A stretch of DNA of 55,246 nt, from NCBI RefSeq assembly GCF_000952685.1, contig NZ_JYHV01000033.1:1-55246 (forward strand), read 5' to 3'. The position numbers and the translations under genes are program-made. Source of the DNA: Stutzerimonas stutzeri (GTDB lineage: Bacteria; Pseudomonadota; Gammaproteobacteria; Pseudomonadales; Pseudomonadaceae). The notes under the pieces were generated by a model. It saw only the letters and a list, made by a program, of their open reading frames with translations. It made no database searches and was not told the DNA's origin. Shown piece after piece: positions 16,460 to 27,009 of this stretch (the stretch's first letter is position 1; each line of letters begins with the position of its first letter).

Positions 16460-17362
16460 CTAGCGTGTCCATTCCTGCTCGCCCAGGCACTCGCTCAGGT
16501 AGTCGAGAAAACAGGTGATGCGCGCGGCGAGCGCGGTATTGCGGTAGTACACCGCATGGATCGGCTGCAGCACCCTGGCGTTCGCCTCGGCCAGCACCTC
16601 GACCAACGCACCATCGGCACGATCGCGCGCGGTCATGAAGTCCGACAAACAGGCGATACCTTGGCCGGCCAGCGCCAGATGCCTCACCGTCTCGCCACTC
16701 GATGCCCAGAGGCTCGGCACGATGGGCCAAGTCTCGCCAAGGGGATGACGCAGCGGCCATTGATTGAGGCTCTCCGGCTGGGTGAAACCGATCAGGCTGT
16801 GCTTCGCCAGGTCCTCCACCTGCTGCGGCATGCCGTGGCGCGCCAGATAGCCCGGGCTGGCCACGGCACGAATTCGGCTGCGACCCAGCGGCCGCGCATG
16901 CAGGGTGGAGTCACGCAACGGACCGTGGCGCAGCGCCAGATCGGTGCGATGTTCGAGCAGATCGATGATCTGGTCGCTGCTGTGCAATTCCAGCTCGATG
17001 TCCGGATAGCGCTCGCGAAACCCGCCGACCAGCGACACCAGCACATGCAGCATGAAGGGTGCCGAAGCGTTGACCCGCAGCCGCCCCGCCGGACGCTGCA
17101 GGCGACGCGACATCTGCTCTTCGGCCTCTTCCACCGCTTCGAGAATCCGCCTGGCCTGAACCAGAAAGGCCGCGCCCTCCTCCGTCAGCTCCAGGCGCCG
17201 GGTGGTGCGCCGCAGCAGCGTGGTGGCGAGCTTGGCTTCCAGCCGACTCAGGGCTCGGCTGACCCCCGAAGCGGTCTGCCCCAACTGCATCGCCGCACTG
17301 GATATCGAGCCGGTATCGATGACCGCCGTAAACGCCTGCAACTCGTCGAGCGTGGTTTTCAT
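16460..17362 (-). CDS. LysR family transcriptional regulator
   Basis: The 300-residue product has an N-terminal winged helix-turn-helix (MKTTLDELQAFTAVIDTGSISSAAMQLGQTASGVSRALSRLE) and a substrate-binding domain of periplasmic-binding-protein fold, with FRERYPDIELEL typical of the CrgA-like branch. ATG at 17362 is chosen because the DNA-binding domain starts there. The gene diverges from an MFS transporter gene 101 bases away, so it probably controls that transporter and the following aldo-keto reductase, responding to an unknown small molecule. Confidence 0.9.
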   Translation of the reverse strand: MKTTLDELQAFTAVIDTGSISSAAMQLGQTASGVSRALSRLEAKLATTLLRRTTRRLELTEEGAAFLVQARRILEAVEEAEEQMSRRLQRPAGRLRVNASAPFMLHVLVSLVGGFRERYPDIELELHSSDQIIDLLEHRTDLALRHGPLRDSTLHARPLGRSRIRAVASPGYLARHGMPQQVEDLAKHSLIGFTQPESLNQWPLRHPLGETWPIVPSLWASSGETVRHLALAGQGIACLSDFMTARDRADGALVEVLAEANARVLQPIHAVYYRNTALAARITCFLDYLSECLGEQEWTR

Positions 17363-17463
17363 CTGTGACTCGCAGTCAATTATGTTTGGCCTGAGACCCG
17401 GTTTTTCCGCACGAGTCTGCGGTAGACACTGCGCGCCATGCAATCCAACCGGAGTTTCATCCC

Positions 17464-18687
17464 ATGCCCATCGCCCTGCTCGCGCTGACCCTCAGCGCAT
17501 TCGCCATCGGCACGACGGAGTTCGTCATCGTCGGCCTGATCCCCACCATTGCCGGAGACCTCGGTGTCAGCCTGCCCTCGGCCGGGCTGCTGGTCAGCCT
17601 GTACGCCTTGGGCGTCGCGGTCGGCGCCCCGCTGCTCACAGCCTTGACCGGCAAGGTACCGCGCAAGTTGTTGCTGCTGTCGTTGATGGTACTGTTCACT
17701 GCCGGCAATCTGCTGGCCTGGCAGGCGCCGGGGTACGAATCGTTGATTCTGGCGCGCATCGTCACCGGTCTCGCCCACGGCGTGTTCTTCTCCATCGGCT
17801 CGACCATCGCAACCAGCTTGGTCTCGAAAGAGAAAGCCGCGAGCGCCATCGCCATCATGTTTACAGGGCTGACCGTCGCCCTGGTGACTGGCGTGCCGCT
17901 CGGCACCTTCATTGGCCAGCAATTCGGCTGGCGGGAAACCTTTCTCGCCGTATCGCTACTCGGTGTGATCGCCTTTGTCGGCAGCCTGCTCTTCGTGCCG
18001 CGCAGCATTCAACACAGCAAACCCGCCTCACTCGTCCAGCAGCTGGCCGTCCTGAAACAGCCGCGTCTGCTGCTGGTCTACGCCATGACCGCGGTCGGCT
18101 ACGGCGGCACCTTTATCGCGTTCACCTTTCTTGCTCCGATCCTGCAGGAGATCAGCGGCTTTGGCGAAGGCGCGGTGAGTCTGGTCCTGCTGGTGTATGG
18201 CGTTTCGGTAGCGGTGGGGAATATCTGGGGCGGCAAACTGGCCGACCGCCGCGGGCCGATCAGCGCGCTGAAGCTCATCTTCAGCCTGCTGGCGATCGTC
18301 CTGTTGGCGCTTACCTTTACCGCCAGCAATCCTTGGCTGGCGCTGGCAACCGTACTGCTCTGGGGCGCCGTGGCCTTCGGCAACGTGCCCGGCCTGCAGG
18401 TCTACGTGGTGCGCCAGGCCGAACGCTACACACCGAACGCCGTGGACGTCGCCTCGGGCCTGAACATCGCCGCCTTCAACCTCGGCATTGCCGGCGGTGC
18501 ATGGCTCGGCGGACATATCGTCGCCTCCGTGGGTCTCATCCATACCGCCTGGATCGGCTCACTGGTCGTGCTGGTTGCCCTGGCGCTCACCTACTGGAGC
18601 GGCCAACTGGATCGCCGATCCGCTGCAACGCTAGCACGCACACCCAATACAGATACTCACGAGCCGGTGCTTAGCGCCTCGCATTGA
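17464..18687 (+). CDS. MFS transporter, AraJ/PbuE-like drug or sugar efflux
   Basis: The 407-residue protein has twelve probable membrane segments. It starts [28 protein letters not shown], the signature of the DHA1 AraJ/PbuE/NepI branch, which has a conserved TEF motif in helix 1. The A-like motif [15 protein letters not shown] follows. Family members expel sugars, nucleosides or drugs with proton exchange. The gene starts 101 bases from the divergent LysR gene and 28 bases separate it from the aldo-keto reductase, so the latter two likely form one unit. Substrate not inferable from sequence. Confidence 0.88.
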   Translation: MPIALLALTLSAFAIGTTEFVIVGLIPTIAGDLGVSLPSAGLLVSLYALGVAVGAPLLTALTGKVPRKLLLLSLMVLFTAGNLLAWQAPGYESLILARIVTGLAHGVFFSIGSTIATSLVSKEKAASAIAIMFTGLTVALVTGVPLGTFIGQQFGWRETFLAVSLLGVIAFVGSLLFVPRSIQHSKPASLVQQLAVLKQPRLLLVYAMTAVGYGGTFIAFTFLAPILQEISGFGEGAVSLVLLVYGVSVAVGNIWGGKLADRRGPISALKLIFSLLAIVLLALTFTASNPWLALATVLLWGAVAFGNVPGLQVYVVRQAERYTPNAVDVASGLNIAAFNLGIAGGAWLGGHIVASVGLIHTAWIGSLVVLVALALTYWSGQLDRRSAATLARTPNTDTHEPVLSASH

Positions 18688-18715
18688 ACTCAACAGAGAA
18701 CTACAGGAGAACCCA

Positions 18716-19516
18716 ATGACCATTCCCGCATTCGGCCTCGGCACCTTTCGTCTCAAGGGTCAGCAAGTCATCGACTCGGTGAAGATGGGCCTCGAACTCG
18801 GCTATCGCCACATCGACACCGCGCAGATCTACGACAACGAAGCGGAAGTCGGCCAGGCCATTGCCGAGAGCGGCGTCCCGCGCGAAGAACTGTTCGTGAC
18901 GACCAAAATCTGGACCAGCAACCTCGGCGCGGGCCGCCTGATCCCCAGCCTGGAGGAAAGCCTGAGCAAATTGCGCATGGAGCAGGTAGACCTCACCCTG
19001 GTGCACTGGCCATCGCCCAATGACGAGCTGGCGGTTGCCGACTACATGGCCCGGATGATGGACGCCAAGCAGCGCGGCCTGACTCGCGCCATCGGCATCT
19101 CCAACTTCACCATCAACCATATGCAACAGGCCATCGATGCCATCGGCGCTGAGAACATCGCCACCAACCAGGTCGAAGTGCATCCCTTCCTGCAGAATCG
19201 CAAGGTGGTCGATTTCGCCCGCAGCCAGGGCATCCACATCACCGCCTACATGCCGCTGGCCTACGGCAAGGTGATGCAGGACGACGTGTTGCAGCGCATC
19301 GCCGAAGCCCACAACACCAGCCCCGCCCAGGTCGCCCTGGCCTGGCTATTGCAACAGGGCTTCGCGGTGATCCCCTCCTCCACCAAGCGCGAAAACCTCG
19401 CCGCCAACCTGGAAGCGCAGACGCTGCGGCTGACCGAAGAGGAGATGCAGGAGATCGCCGCGCTGGACCGCAACGAGCGCCTGGCCAACCCCGGATTCGC
19501 GCCAAAATGGGATTGA
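18716..19516 (+). CDS. dkgB: Aldo/keto reductase, 2,5-diketo-D-gluconate reductase B type
   Basis: The 266-residue protein matches Dkg[12 protein letters not shown] at the start, [18 protein letters not shown] with catalytic Asp and Tyr, LVHWPSP with the catalytic His, and [16 protein letters not shown], the NADPH-binding segment. It reduces carbonyls such as 2,5-diketogluconate or methylglyoxal with NADPH. ACAGGAG precedes the ATG. It follows the MFS gene closely and probably shares its control by the divergent LysR regulator. Confidence 0.88.
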   Translation: MTIPAFGLGTFRLKGQQVIDSVKMGLELGYRHIDTAQIYDNEAEVGQAIAESGVPREELFVTTKIWTSNLGAGRLIPSLEESLSKLRMEQVDLTLVHWPSPNDELAVADYMARMMDAKQRGLTRAIGISNFTINHMQQAIDAIGAENIATNQVEVHPFLQNRKVVDFARSQGIHITAYMPLAYGKVMQDDVLQRIAEAHNTSPAQVALAWLLQQGFAVIPSSTKRENLAANLEAQTLRLTEEEMQEIAALDRNERLANPGFAPKWD

Positions 19517-19593
19517 TCAACAGCGCACCGGCAACGGTCGGACCGGCGGCATAAGCATTTGAAAAAGCAGGTAGAAAAAGCGCACCCGGAGGG

Positions 19594-19622
19594 TTGACAC
19601 ACAACCGCGCGGCGCGAATAAT
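19594..19622 (+). promoter_or_regulatory. Sigma-70 promoter of tRNA-Met
   Basis: TTGACA at 19594-19599 is a perfect -35 box. After exactly 17 bases comes AATAAT at 19617-19622, a good -10 box. The tRNA begins 12 bases further on. A GC-rich discriminator follows, as in stable-RNA promoters. Confidence 0.85.
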
Positions 19623-19633
19623 GCGCGCCACTT

Positions 19634-19710
19634 GGCTACGTAGCTCAGTTGGTTAGAGCATAGCATTCATAATGCTGGGGTCCGGGGTTCAAGTCCCTGC
19701 GTAGCCACCA
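19634..19710 (+). tRNA. tRNA-Met (CAU), elongator type
   Basis: A 77-base cloverleaf can be folded: acceptor GGCTACG with CGTAGCC, D-arm with AGTTGGTTAGA, anticodon loop TTCATAA with anticodon CAT, T-loop GGTTCAAGT, and encoded CCA. The GGCTACG acceptor stem matches elongator tRNA-Met rather than initiator. An Ile2 (lysidine-modified CAU) identity is possible but less likely from the acceptor stem. Confidence 0.95.
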
Positions 19711-19715
19711 AATTC

Positions 19716-19748
19716 AAAAGGGTTCAGCGAAAGCTGAACCCTTTTTTT
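19716..19748 (+). terminator. Rho-independent terminator of tRNA-Met
   Basis: GGGTTCAGC at 19720-19728 pairs perfectly with GCTGAACCC at 19733-19741 around a GAAA tetraloop and is followed by seven T. Four A on the left extend the stem against the T-run. Confidence 0.95.
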
Positions 19749-19785
19749 GTGCCCGCCGTTTAGCCAACCGCACCGAGAGCGCACC

Positions 19786-20013
19786 ATGAGAGACGATTTC
19801 GACAACATCCGCGCCGAGCGCGAAACGCCCTACCGTACCGCTGCTCCTACCCCATCCAATCAATACGCAGGGCTCTGGAAACAGATCTCCATCGGCATCG
19901 TGGTCGGGCATTTGTCGTTGGGGTTGATTGGTGCGGTGCTCTGGATGGTGGCGGCGCAGCTGTTGGCTGGTGATTTGCAGATCGTTGCGCCGTGGGCGGG
20001 GGAGCAGGGGTAA
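19786..20013 (+). CDS. Small single-pass membrane protein, hypothetical
   Basis: ATG at 19786 gives 75 residues. The first about 30 are charged and polar, then one membrane segment (ISIGIVVGHLSLGLIGAVLWMVAAQLL). An upstream in-frame TTG at 19747 lies in the tRNA terminator and is unlikely to be used. GAGAG lies about 8 bases before the ATG. It resembles short conserved pseudomonad membrane proteins whose function I do not know. It is directly downstream of the tRNA, at the edge of the accessory patch. Confidence 0.65.
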   Translation: MRDDFDNIRAERETPYRTAAPTPSNQYAGLWKQISIGIVVGHLSLGLIGAVLWMVAAQLLAGDLQIVAPWAGEQG

Positions 20014-20207
20014 ACCACTGCCGCGCCTTCAATCGAGCGCATAGCATCAAAAAGAAACGTCCGCTCCCTTTCTCACCCAGCCCAAGGTTCCGTCAAATAG
20101 AAGCTCTCTGCGGTTGGAGCGGGCTACACAAGCAACCGGCGAGTTAACGTCAGCTATCGGCTGGGCAGCCATGGCTACTGATGTTGAAATACGTAGGTGC
20201 TTTGTCC

Positions 20208-21092
20208 TTAAAGGGAGTTGCATTGGTATTCATTGCCTAGTCGGAGCTTTAGTGAAGCCAGTACATCGTCCTGAAGGAGTCGCGGATACCGAAGGAAATC
20301 TGCTAGCTGGGCGATTCGGAGGCTGCTTAAAAAGCGCGTACCGTCAATCAACTCTAGGGCGAAGCCCCGAGCTGATGCACTCTTCACAGCCTCTCGACCG
20401 CCAGCCTGAAATGTAGAGGTTGTGACAAAGGCCCCTTTAGTGAAGCCTTTCAGGACCATGGCTCCGAGCAGCTCGCGAATCGAGGCCACCTCGATTGCAC
20501 CCTTGGATCGCTTCACTTGGACGGCTATCGGACGATCGAGTACGTCGCGGAGGATTACGTCGACTCCCCCATCTCCTGAATAGGACGTCACCTCCGACGT
20601 GAAGCCGTGACTTGAGAAAACACTTGCGACTACCTCCTCGAATCGACGTGGATGCACGTGAAAACGACTGTCATATTTTGCCGCTAAGTATTGGCGCACC
20701 TCTTCAGCCGGGATTGTTATGTCAACCGTGTTGAATCTGTAAAGGAGTGCACTCATGCCGAACTCGACAAACCAAATCTGGTTCTTGGTGCAAAGGTAGA
20801 TTTCCTTAGACACGTGCCACCAACCGCACAGTGGACAAATGGAAAGGTATGCTTCCCTCTCATCTGGCTCATGTATTAGCTCCATCTCCCTGAGCAAGAA
20901 GTCACCATGAACTTTCGCCATCTCAAGCACGGTATCCCTGTGCAATTCAGAGATTTCATTTGAGATTCCGGCCCAGCGGTCCTCAACTTGTACTTGAGCA
21001 AGGCGACTATCACAGAATCGGCAGCGCGATTCGACAATTTCTCCGATAGACGGAGTATCTCCCGCCTCGCCATGCACCCAGATACTCATCAT
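20208..21092 (-). CDS. Mrr-like restriction endonuclease-fold protein with N-terminal CxxC pairs
   Basis: The 294-residue product has two CxxC pairs (C24/C27 and C86/C89) in the N-terminal half, suggesting a zinc finger. From about residue 145 it has a Mrr-type catalytic domain: HPRRFEEVVASVFSSHGF, then GDGGVD at 173-178 and QVK at 192-194, the D...(E/Q)xK active site of the PD-(D/E)xK superfamily. Mrr proteins cut modified or foreign DNA. No methyltransferase is nearby, fitting a modification-dependent or stand-alone defence nuclease. Codon use is visibly less GC-rich than the neighbours (many Thr ACT/ACC, Ser TCA/AGT), a sign of transfer. It lies about 500 bases from a tRNA gene. Confidence 0.8.
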   Translation of the reverse strand: MMSIWVHGEAGDTPSIGEIVESRCRFCDSRLAQVQVEDRWAGISNEISELHRDTVLEMAKVHGDFLLREMELIHEPDEREAYLSICPLCGWWHVSKEIYLCTKNQIWFVEFGMSALLYRFNTVDITIPAEEVRQYLAAKYDSRFHVHPRRFEEVVASVFSSHGFTSEVTSYSGDGGVDVILRDVLDRPIAVQVKRSKGAIEVASIRELLGAMVLKGFTKGAFVTTSTFQAGGREAVKSASARGFALELIDGTRFLSSLRIAQLADFLRYPRLLQDDVLASLKLRLGNEYQCNSL

Positions 21093-21332
21093 CTACCTAG
21101 TTATAAGTAGGTGCCACCAAAGGCACCCAGCATGCACGCATAATTGTTCCTTAAGGCAGGTGGGTGTCGCGCCGTAGTCGCGACAGGATGCGAGGAGAAT
21201 GACCTCAGCTGAGTTTAGAAGGAATTTCCAGCGCGTCTATGGCCCGCACCTGGCCGGAAGTCGGCTTCCGCAAGAGCCTGCTTACAGCTTTTCATGAAGG
21301 CTAGAGCTGCGTAGCCGGCTGGGCTATCCAAA
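21093..21332. other. Intergenic spacer in the accessory patch
   Basis: No gene seen. AGAGCTGCGTAGCCGGC near 21303 recurs near 22375, upstream of GCTGCCGCCTCG in both places, so a short dispersed repeat frames this patch. Confidence 0.4.
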
Positions 21333-21600
21333 CAGCTGCCGCCTCGTTAGCAACCGGCAATTGCGCTCAAACTGTCCGAACCGACTTCGGATTTCGGATC
21401 GACAGCTTTGGATTATTTTTCAATCTAATAGCCACCCGGCGAACGCAGGCACAAACCTTCCACTGTCATCAACGCAAACGCTGCCCCGATATCGCCGGAT
21501 GATACAGCGGCTGCACTGTGTTCCCTGCGGGATCAAGCAGATGAAAGCTATGAGCGCCGTCGCTGTGGGCGAAGGGGCGGTCCAGCAGGGTCACGCCTTG
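21333..21600. repeat. Copy of a 268-base segment also at 36089-36357
   Basis: From CAGCTGCCGCCTCGTTA to CACGCCTTG this segment aligns along its whole length with 36089-36357. The 3' coding half is nearly identical; the non-coding half is more diverged. It carries the last third of a VOC-family gene plus about 135 bases downstream. The right edge stops abruptly at mobile-element-like sequence. Confidence 0.88.
21469..21600 (-). pseudogene. 3' fragment of a VOC (glyoxalase-like) gene
   Basis: The minus frame reads GVTLLDRPFAHSDGAHSFHL and on to the same stop codon as the intact VOC gene at 36226-36630, with only one amino-acid change visible in about 42 residues (V to L after HSFH). The 5' two thirds are absent. 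The break at 21600 joins AACAAATAGGGGAC sequence. It is a remnant with no start codon of its own and is not expected to be functional. Confidence 0.85.
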
Positions 21601-21643
21601 AACAAATAGGGGACGAACAAATAAGGGGACAGATTTATTTTTC
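21601..21643. mobile_element. AACAAATAAGGGGACAG motif tract, mobile-element scar
   Basis: AACAAATAGGGGAC at 21601 is followed by AACAAATAAGGGGACAG at 21617 and then ATTTATTTTT. Sequences of the form AAATAAGGGGACAGATTTAT are, from memory, common beside REP-associated tyrosine transposase genes in pseudomonads. No transposase remains here, so this would be a leftover junction. Confidence 0.45.
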
Positions 21644-21695
21644 TTACCCAAACGACGCCTAGCCGGAAGCGCACTAACGCCAGACACCTGATCGC

Positions 21696-21736
21696 AACTG
21701 AAGCGCAAACCATATTGATAAGGTTTCGCTTCAGTT
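21696..21736. repeat. 16-base inverted repeat (hairpin)
   Basis: AACTGAAGCGCAAACC at 21696-21711 pairs with GGTTTCGCTTCAGTT at 21722-21736 with one bulged base and a 10-base loop. It overlaps the end of the nucleotidyltransferase gene. No T-run follows on either strand, so it is not a standard terminator; it may be a mobile-element end or an mRNA 3' structure. Confidence 0.6.
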
Positions 21737-22291
21737 TGCTGAAATAACTCTCAATCGCGGCCATGTTGCAAGCCAATTCTTCGCTCGAAGTCGGTCTCGA
21801 TACGTCTGCGCTTTCTCGCCTTGAAACCTATCAGTGGGGCGGACGACTAGATTGAAGAGGTCGTCTAGGCCGAGGGGCGCCGCAATCTCGATCACACCTT
21901 GCGTTCCCAACCGCACCGCCACCGCGGTAGCTGTTTCAGGCCAATACACCATAGCCTCGGTAGCCGAGCTGTAAGGTGGATCATCATTGCGAAGATGCAT
22001 GCGAGCTTGGTTCTTTACAGACCATTCCGATGCGTTGTCCATGCTTCGCAAAGTGGCCTCGATTCGGGCATCCAGCTCGGGCGAGGAGCGCTCGCTATCG
22101 AACCAAATCACATCAATGTCCGCAGGTAACGGTGACCCGCTTCGCTGATGCAAATGATCCCATATAGCACTACGCACGAAGCCCGCCGCCACCCAGCAAT
22201 CCGGAAGCTGAAGCGCTTCCACCTGACGGAGAATTCGCAGGCGAAGCGGATCGGCAGCAATGATTGCCTGCATCTGTGAGAGATAGCTCAT
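21731..22291 (-). CDS. Nucleotidyltransferase family protein (DUF925 / NTP_transf_6 type)
   Basis: The 186-residue protein shows the layout of the NTP_transf_6 family: CWVAAGFVRSAIWDHLH near residue 32, then LPADIDVIWFD with the paired Asp of the nucleotidyltransferase fold, and later ATAVAVRL and GLDDLFNLVVRPT. Substrate and role are not known for the family. ATG at 22291 fits the family start. It lies alone between repeat-rich spacers in the accessory patch beside the tRNA. Confidence 0.82.
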   Translation of the reverse strand: MSYLSQMQAIIAADPLRLRILRQVEALQLPDCWVAAGFVRSAIWDHLHQRSGSPLPADIDVIWFDSERSSPELDARIEATLRSMDNASEWSVKNQARMHLRNDDPPYSSATEAMVYWPETATAVAVRLGTQGVIEIAAPLGLDDLFNLVVRPTDRFQGEKAQTYRDRLRAKNWLATWPRLRVISAN

Positions 22292-22435
22292 AGCAGTTGA
22301 GCTGGCCTATTGAGAAGTGCGAAAGACTAGCAGTCGGCTGTGATGCTGTCCGCTGCAGCTGTTTACGAAGGTCAGAGCTGCGTAGCCGGCAGCGCCCTCC
22401 ATGGTAGCTGCCGCCTCGATAGCGAACTTAGCCTT

Positions 22436-24460
<2,025 letters not shown>

Positions 24461-24612
24461 GCCTCCTCCTCGAAGTGCTCGCGCAAGACCTGACGCGGGC
24501 GCCTCCTGCGAAACGCTTTTATTGTTCTGCAATAAACGAAGGATAAACCATTGAGCCGCCTAGACCAGCCTGAACTTTAGAAGCACTTTATCTATACATG
24601 TTTTTTGACGCC

Positions 24613-24667
24613 CACCTGTAAAACGCTTTACAGCGCTTTACAGGTGTAACGCGTAACCTGCTTTACA
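24613..24667. promoter_or_regulatory. Nested TGTAAA palindromes, likely activator binding sites
   Basis: TGTAAAACGCTTTACA at 24617-24632 is a perfect TGTAAA-N4-TTTACA palindrome. TTACAGGTGTAA at 24638-24649 is a second inverted repeat, and CTTTACAC follows at 24661. Larger still, CACCTGTAAA at 24613 pairs with TTTACAGGTG ending at 24646. The tract lies about 90-140 bases upstream of the sigma-54 promoter, the usual place for enhancer sites of AcoR-like activators. Confidence 0.7.
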
Positions 24668-24749
24668 CATTAAATACCGCAACACCTGGCAGCTATTTAA
24701 ATTACTTACTAAACAATAAATTAAGTTAAATAAACGCTTCCATATAAAG

Positions 24750-24766
24750 TTGGCATGGCATCTGCT
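24750..24766 (+). promoter_or_regulatory. Sigma-54 (-24/-12) promoter
   Basis: TTGGCATGGCATCTGCT has the invariant GG (24752-24753) and GC (24764-24765) separated by exactly ten bases, with a T before the GG. It faces the GMC/acetoin-type operon and lies 92 bases before its first ATG. Confidence 0.75.
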
Positions 24767-24857
24767 CCTACCGTTTTGCGGAACACACTCTTCGCATAAC
24801 AAGATCGCCAGCAGTCCGATCATCTCGGAACTGCGGGTAATAAACAGGAGCTATGTC

Positions 24858-25361
24858 ATGCACGATTCAGCTCGCCCGCACGGCACGCTAAACCGGCGAC
24901 GCTTACTTACCCTTTCCGGCCAGTCATTGCTGGCATTCAGTCTGTCGCAGCTGATCCCGGTGAACCTGCTCGCCGAGGAACGTCTGCCGGACCTGCCCGA
25001 TGGCCTGTTGCGCATGGGGCGCGACGTCTTTCCCCACACGTTCATCAGCGACCACCACTACGTGCAGCCCTTGCTCGGCCTGATGGACGAGCAGCCAGCC
25101 CTGGTCGCGGGCGGCCTGGATGAACTGCAACGGCATGCACGCGAGGTTCACGGTTCGCCGTTCGAGCAGCTCGACGAGGCCGAGCGGGTGGCCCTGCTGA
25201 CCGAGATCGAAAACACCCCCTTCTTCAAGGCCGTGCGCAGCAGCCTGATGTTCGGCCTGTACGACAACAAGGCGCTGTTCCCGCTGTTCGGCTACGAGGG
25301 CTCGTCCTGGGAGTACGGCGGCTATGTCAACCGTGGCTTCAACGACCTGAACTGGCTCTGA
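24858..25361 (+). CDS. Gluconate 2-dehydrogenase subunit 3-like protein, Tat-exported
   Basis: The 167-residue product has a twin-arginine signal: NRRRLLTLSGQSLLAFSLSQ, with cleavage expected near residue 40. The rest matches the small subunit of membrane-bound GMC dehydrogenases (LLRMGRDVFPHTFISDHHY, and the C-terminal GYEGSSWEYGGYVNRGF typical of gluconate 2-dehydrogenase subunit 3). It would carry the folded FAD subunit across the membrane. ATG at 24858 is preceded by ACAGGAG. It is the first gene of the operon, 46 bases before the large subunit. Confidence 0.85.
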   Translation: MHDSARPHGTLNRRRLLTLSGQSLLAFSLSQLIPVNLLAEERLPDLPDGLLRMGRDVFPHTFISDHHYVQPLLGLMDEQPALVAGGLDELQRHAREVHGSPFEQLDEAERVALLTEIENTPFFKAVRSSLMFGLYDNKALFPLFGYEGSSWEYGGYVNRGFNDLNWL

Positions 25362-25407
25362 ACGCGCCGGTACGGGCTAACAACAAGAACAAGATGAGGA
25401 ACACCCC

Positions 25408-26985
25408 ATGGCAACTTTTGCCCAGGACGACGATGGCGTCGTGGTGATCATCGGCTCCGGTGCCGGCGGCGGGACGCTCGCCAACGCGCTGGCCAAACAG
25501 AAGATTCGCAGCGTGGTGCTGGAGGCTGGCAAGCGCTTCAGCCTGGAGGACATCGAGAACGACGAGTGGGCGATGTTCAAGAAGATCTCCTGGCTCGACA
25601 AACGCCAGGCCGCTGGCGGCTGGCACCTCGCAGAGAACAATCCGACCCTGCCCGCCTGGATCGTCAAGGCGGTGGGTGGCAGCACGGTGCACTGGGCCGG
25701 CATCGCCCTGCGTTTTCGTGATTTCGAATTCAAGATGCAGAGCATCAACGGCGACATCGCCGGAGCCAACCTGCTCGACTGGCCGGTGACGCTGGAGGAA
25801 ATGGCGCCCTGGTACGAGAAGGCCGAGAAGCACATGGGCGTGACCGGGCCGAGCACCGGCATGGCCTATCACCCCTGGCACAACTCCTTCAAGGTGCTGG
25901 CCACCGGCGCCGAGCGGGTCGGCTACAAGGAGATCCTCTCCGGGCCGATGGCGATCAACACAGAGCCCTACGACGGCCGCGCCGCCTGCCAGCAGATCGG
26001 CTTTTGCATGCAGGGCTGCAAGATGGGCGCGAAGTGGTCGACGCTCTACACCGATATCCCCCGCGCCGAGGCCAGCGGTTACTGTGAAGTGCGGCCGCAG
26101 TCGATGGTGCTGCGCATCGAGCACGACGCCAAGGGCAAGGTCAACGCCGTGGTCTATGTCGATGCCCAGGGCGCCATCCAACGGCAGAAGGCCCGGGTGG
26201 TCTGCGTAGCGGGCAACTCCATCGAGTCGCCTCGGCTGTTGCTCAACTCCGCCTCGGCGATGTTCCCCGACGGGCTGGCCAACTCCTCCGGCCAGGTCGG
26301 GCGCAACTACATGACCCACACCACTGCCGGAATCTTCGCCGTGATGCCCAAGCCGGTGAACATGCACCGCGGCACCACCTGCGCCGGGGTGATCTCGGAC
26401 GAGTCCTACAACGATCCGTCGCGCGGTTTCGTCGGCGGTTACCGACTGGAAATCCTTGCCCTCGGCCTGCCCTTCCTCTCCGCCTTCCTCGACCCCACGC
26501 GCAAAGGCTGGGGCAAGCAGTTCGCCTCACGGATGGAGAAATACAACCACATGTCCGGCGTCTGGCTGTGCGGCGAAGACCTGCCGCTGGAGAACAACCG
26601 CATCACCCTGCATGACAGCGAGAAGGACCAATACGGCCTGCCGATCCCGGTGGTGACCAAGAGCGATCACCCGATGGATGCCGCCATGCGCAAGCACGGC
26701 GTTGCCGCCACCGCCAAGTGCTACGAGGCCGTGGGCGCCACTGACGTCATCGAGCTGCCGCCCTACCCGGCCAGCCACAACATGGGCACCAACCGCATGA
26801 GCGCCAAGGCCCGTGACGGCGTGGTGAACAAGTGGGGCCAGAGTCATGACATCCCCAACCTGTTCGTCTCCGACGGCAGCCAGTTCACCACCAGCGGCGG
26901 CCAGAACCCCACCCTCACCATCGTCGCGCTGGCCCTGCGCCAGGCCGAGCAGATCGGCCGTCTGCTCAACGAACGCGCAATCTGA
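25408..26985 (+). CDS. GMC family FAD-dependent oxidoreductase (large subunit)
   Basis: The 525-residue protein has the FAD-binding GSGAGGGTLANALAK near residue 17, then VVLEAGKRF. GGSTVHWAGIALRF follows, then a middle Cys-rich segment (CQQIGFCMQGCKMGAK). The C-terminal GMC half has HNMGTNRMS and VSDGSQFTTSGGQNPTLTI. It resembles the gluconate / 2-ketogluconate / alcohol dehydrogenase flavin subunits. It lacks its own signal, so it should hitch-hike with the Tat-tagged small subunit. The cytochrome c subunit usual in such enzymes is not encoded beside it. Substrate is probably a polyol or alcohol. Confidence 0.85.
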   Translation: MATFAQDDDGVVVIIGSGAGGGTLANALAKQKIRSVVLEAGKRFSLEDIENDEWAMFKKISWLDKRQAAGGWHLAENNPTLPAWIVKAVGGSTVHWAGIALRFRDFEFKMQSINGDIAGANLLDWPVTLEEMAPWYEKAEKHMGVTGPSTGMAYHPWHNSFKVLATGAERVGYKEILSGPMAINTEPYDGRAACQQIGFCMQGCKMGAKWSTLYTDIPRAEASGYCEVRPQSMVLRIEHDAKGKVNAVVYVDAQGAIQRQKARVVCVAGNSIESPRLLLNSASAMFPDGLANSSGQVGRNYMTHTTAGIFAVMPKPVNMHRGTTCAGVISDESYNDPSRGFVGGYRLEILALGLPFLSAFLDPTRKGWGKQFASRMEKYNHMSGVWLCGEDLPLENNRITLHDSEKDQYGLPIPVVTKSDHPMDAAMRKHGVAATAKCYEAVGATDVIELPPYPASHNMGTNRMSAKARDGVVNKWGQSHDIPNLFVSDGSQFTTSGGQNPTLTIVALALRQAEQIGRLLNERAI

Positions 26986-27009
26986 CCAGACATTTCAAGG
27001 GAGCCCACC

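Noticed and set aside
19634..19748. Integrase attachment site at the tRNA 3' end
   Set aside because: The accessory patch begins nearby, but I found no second copy of the tRNA 3' end and no integrase gene.
21696..21736. Terminator of the nucleotidyltransferase gene
   Set aside because: The hairpin is good but no T-run follows on the minus strand.
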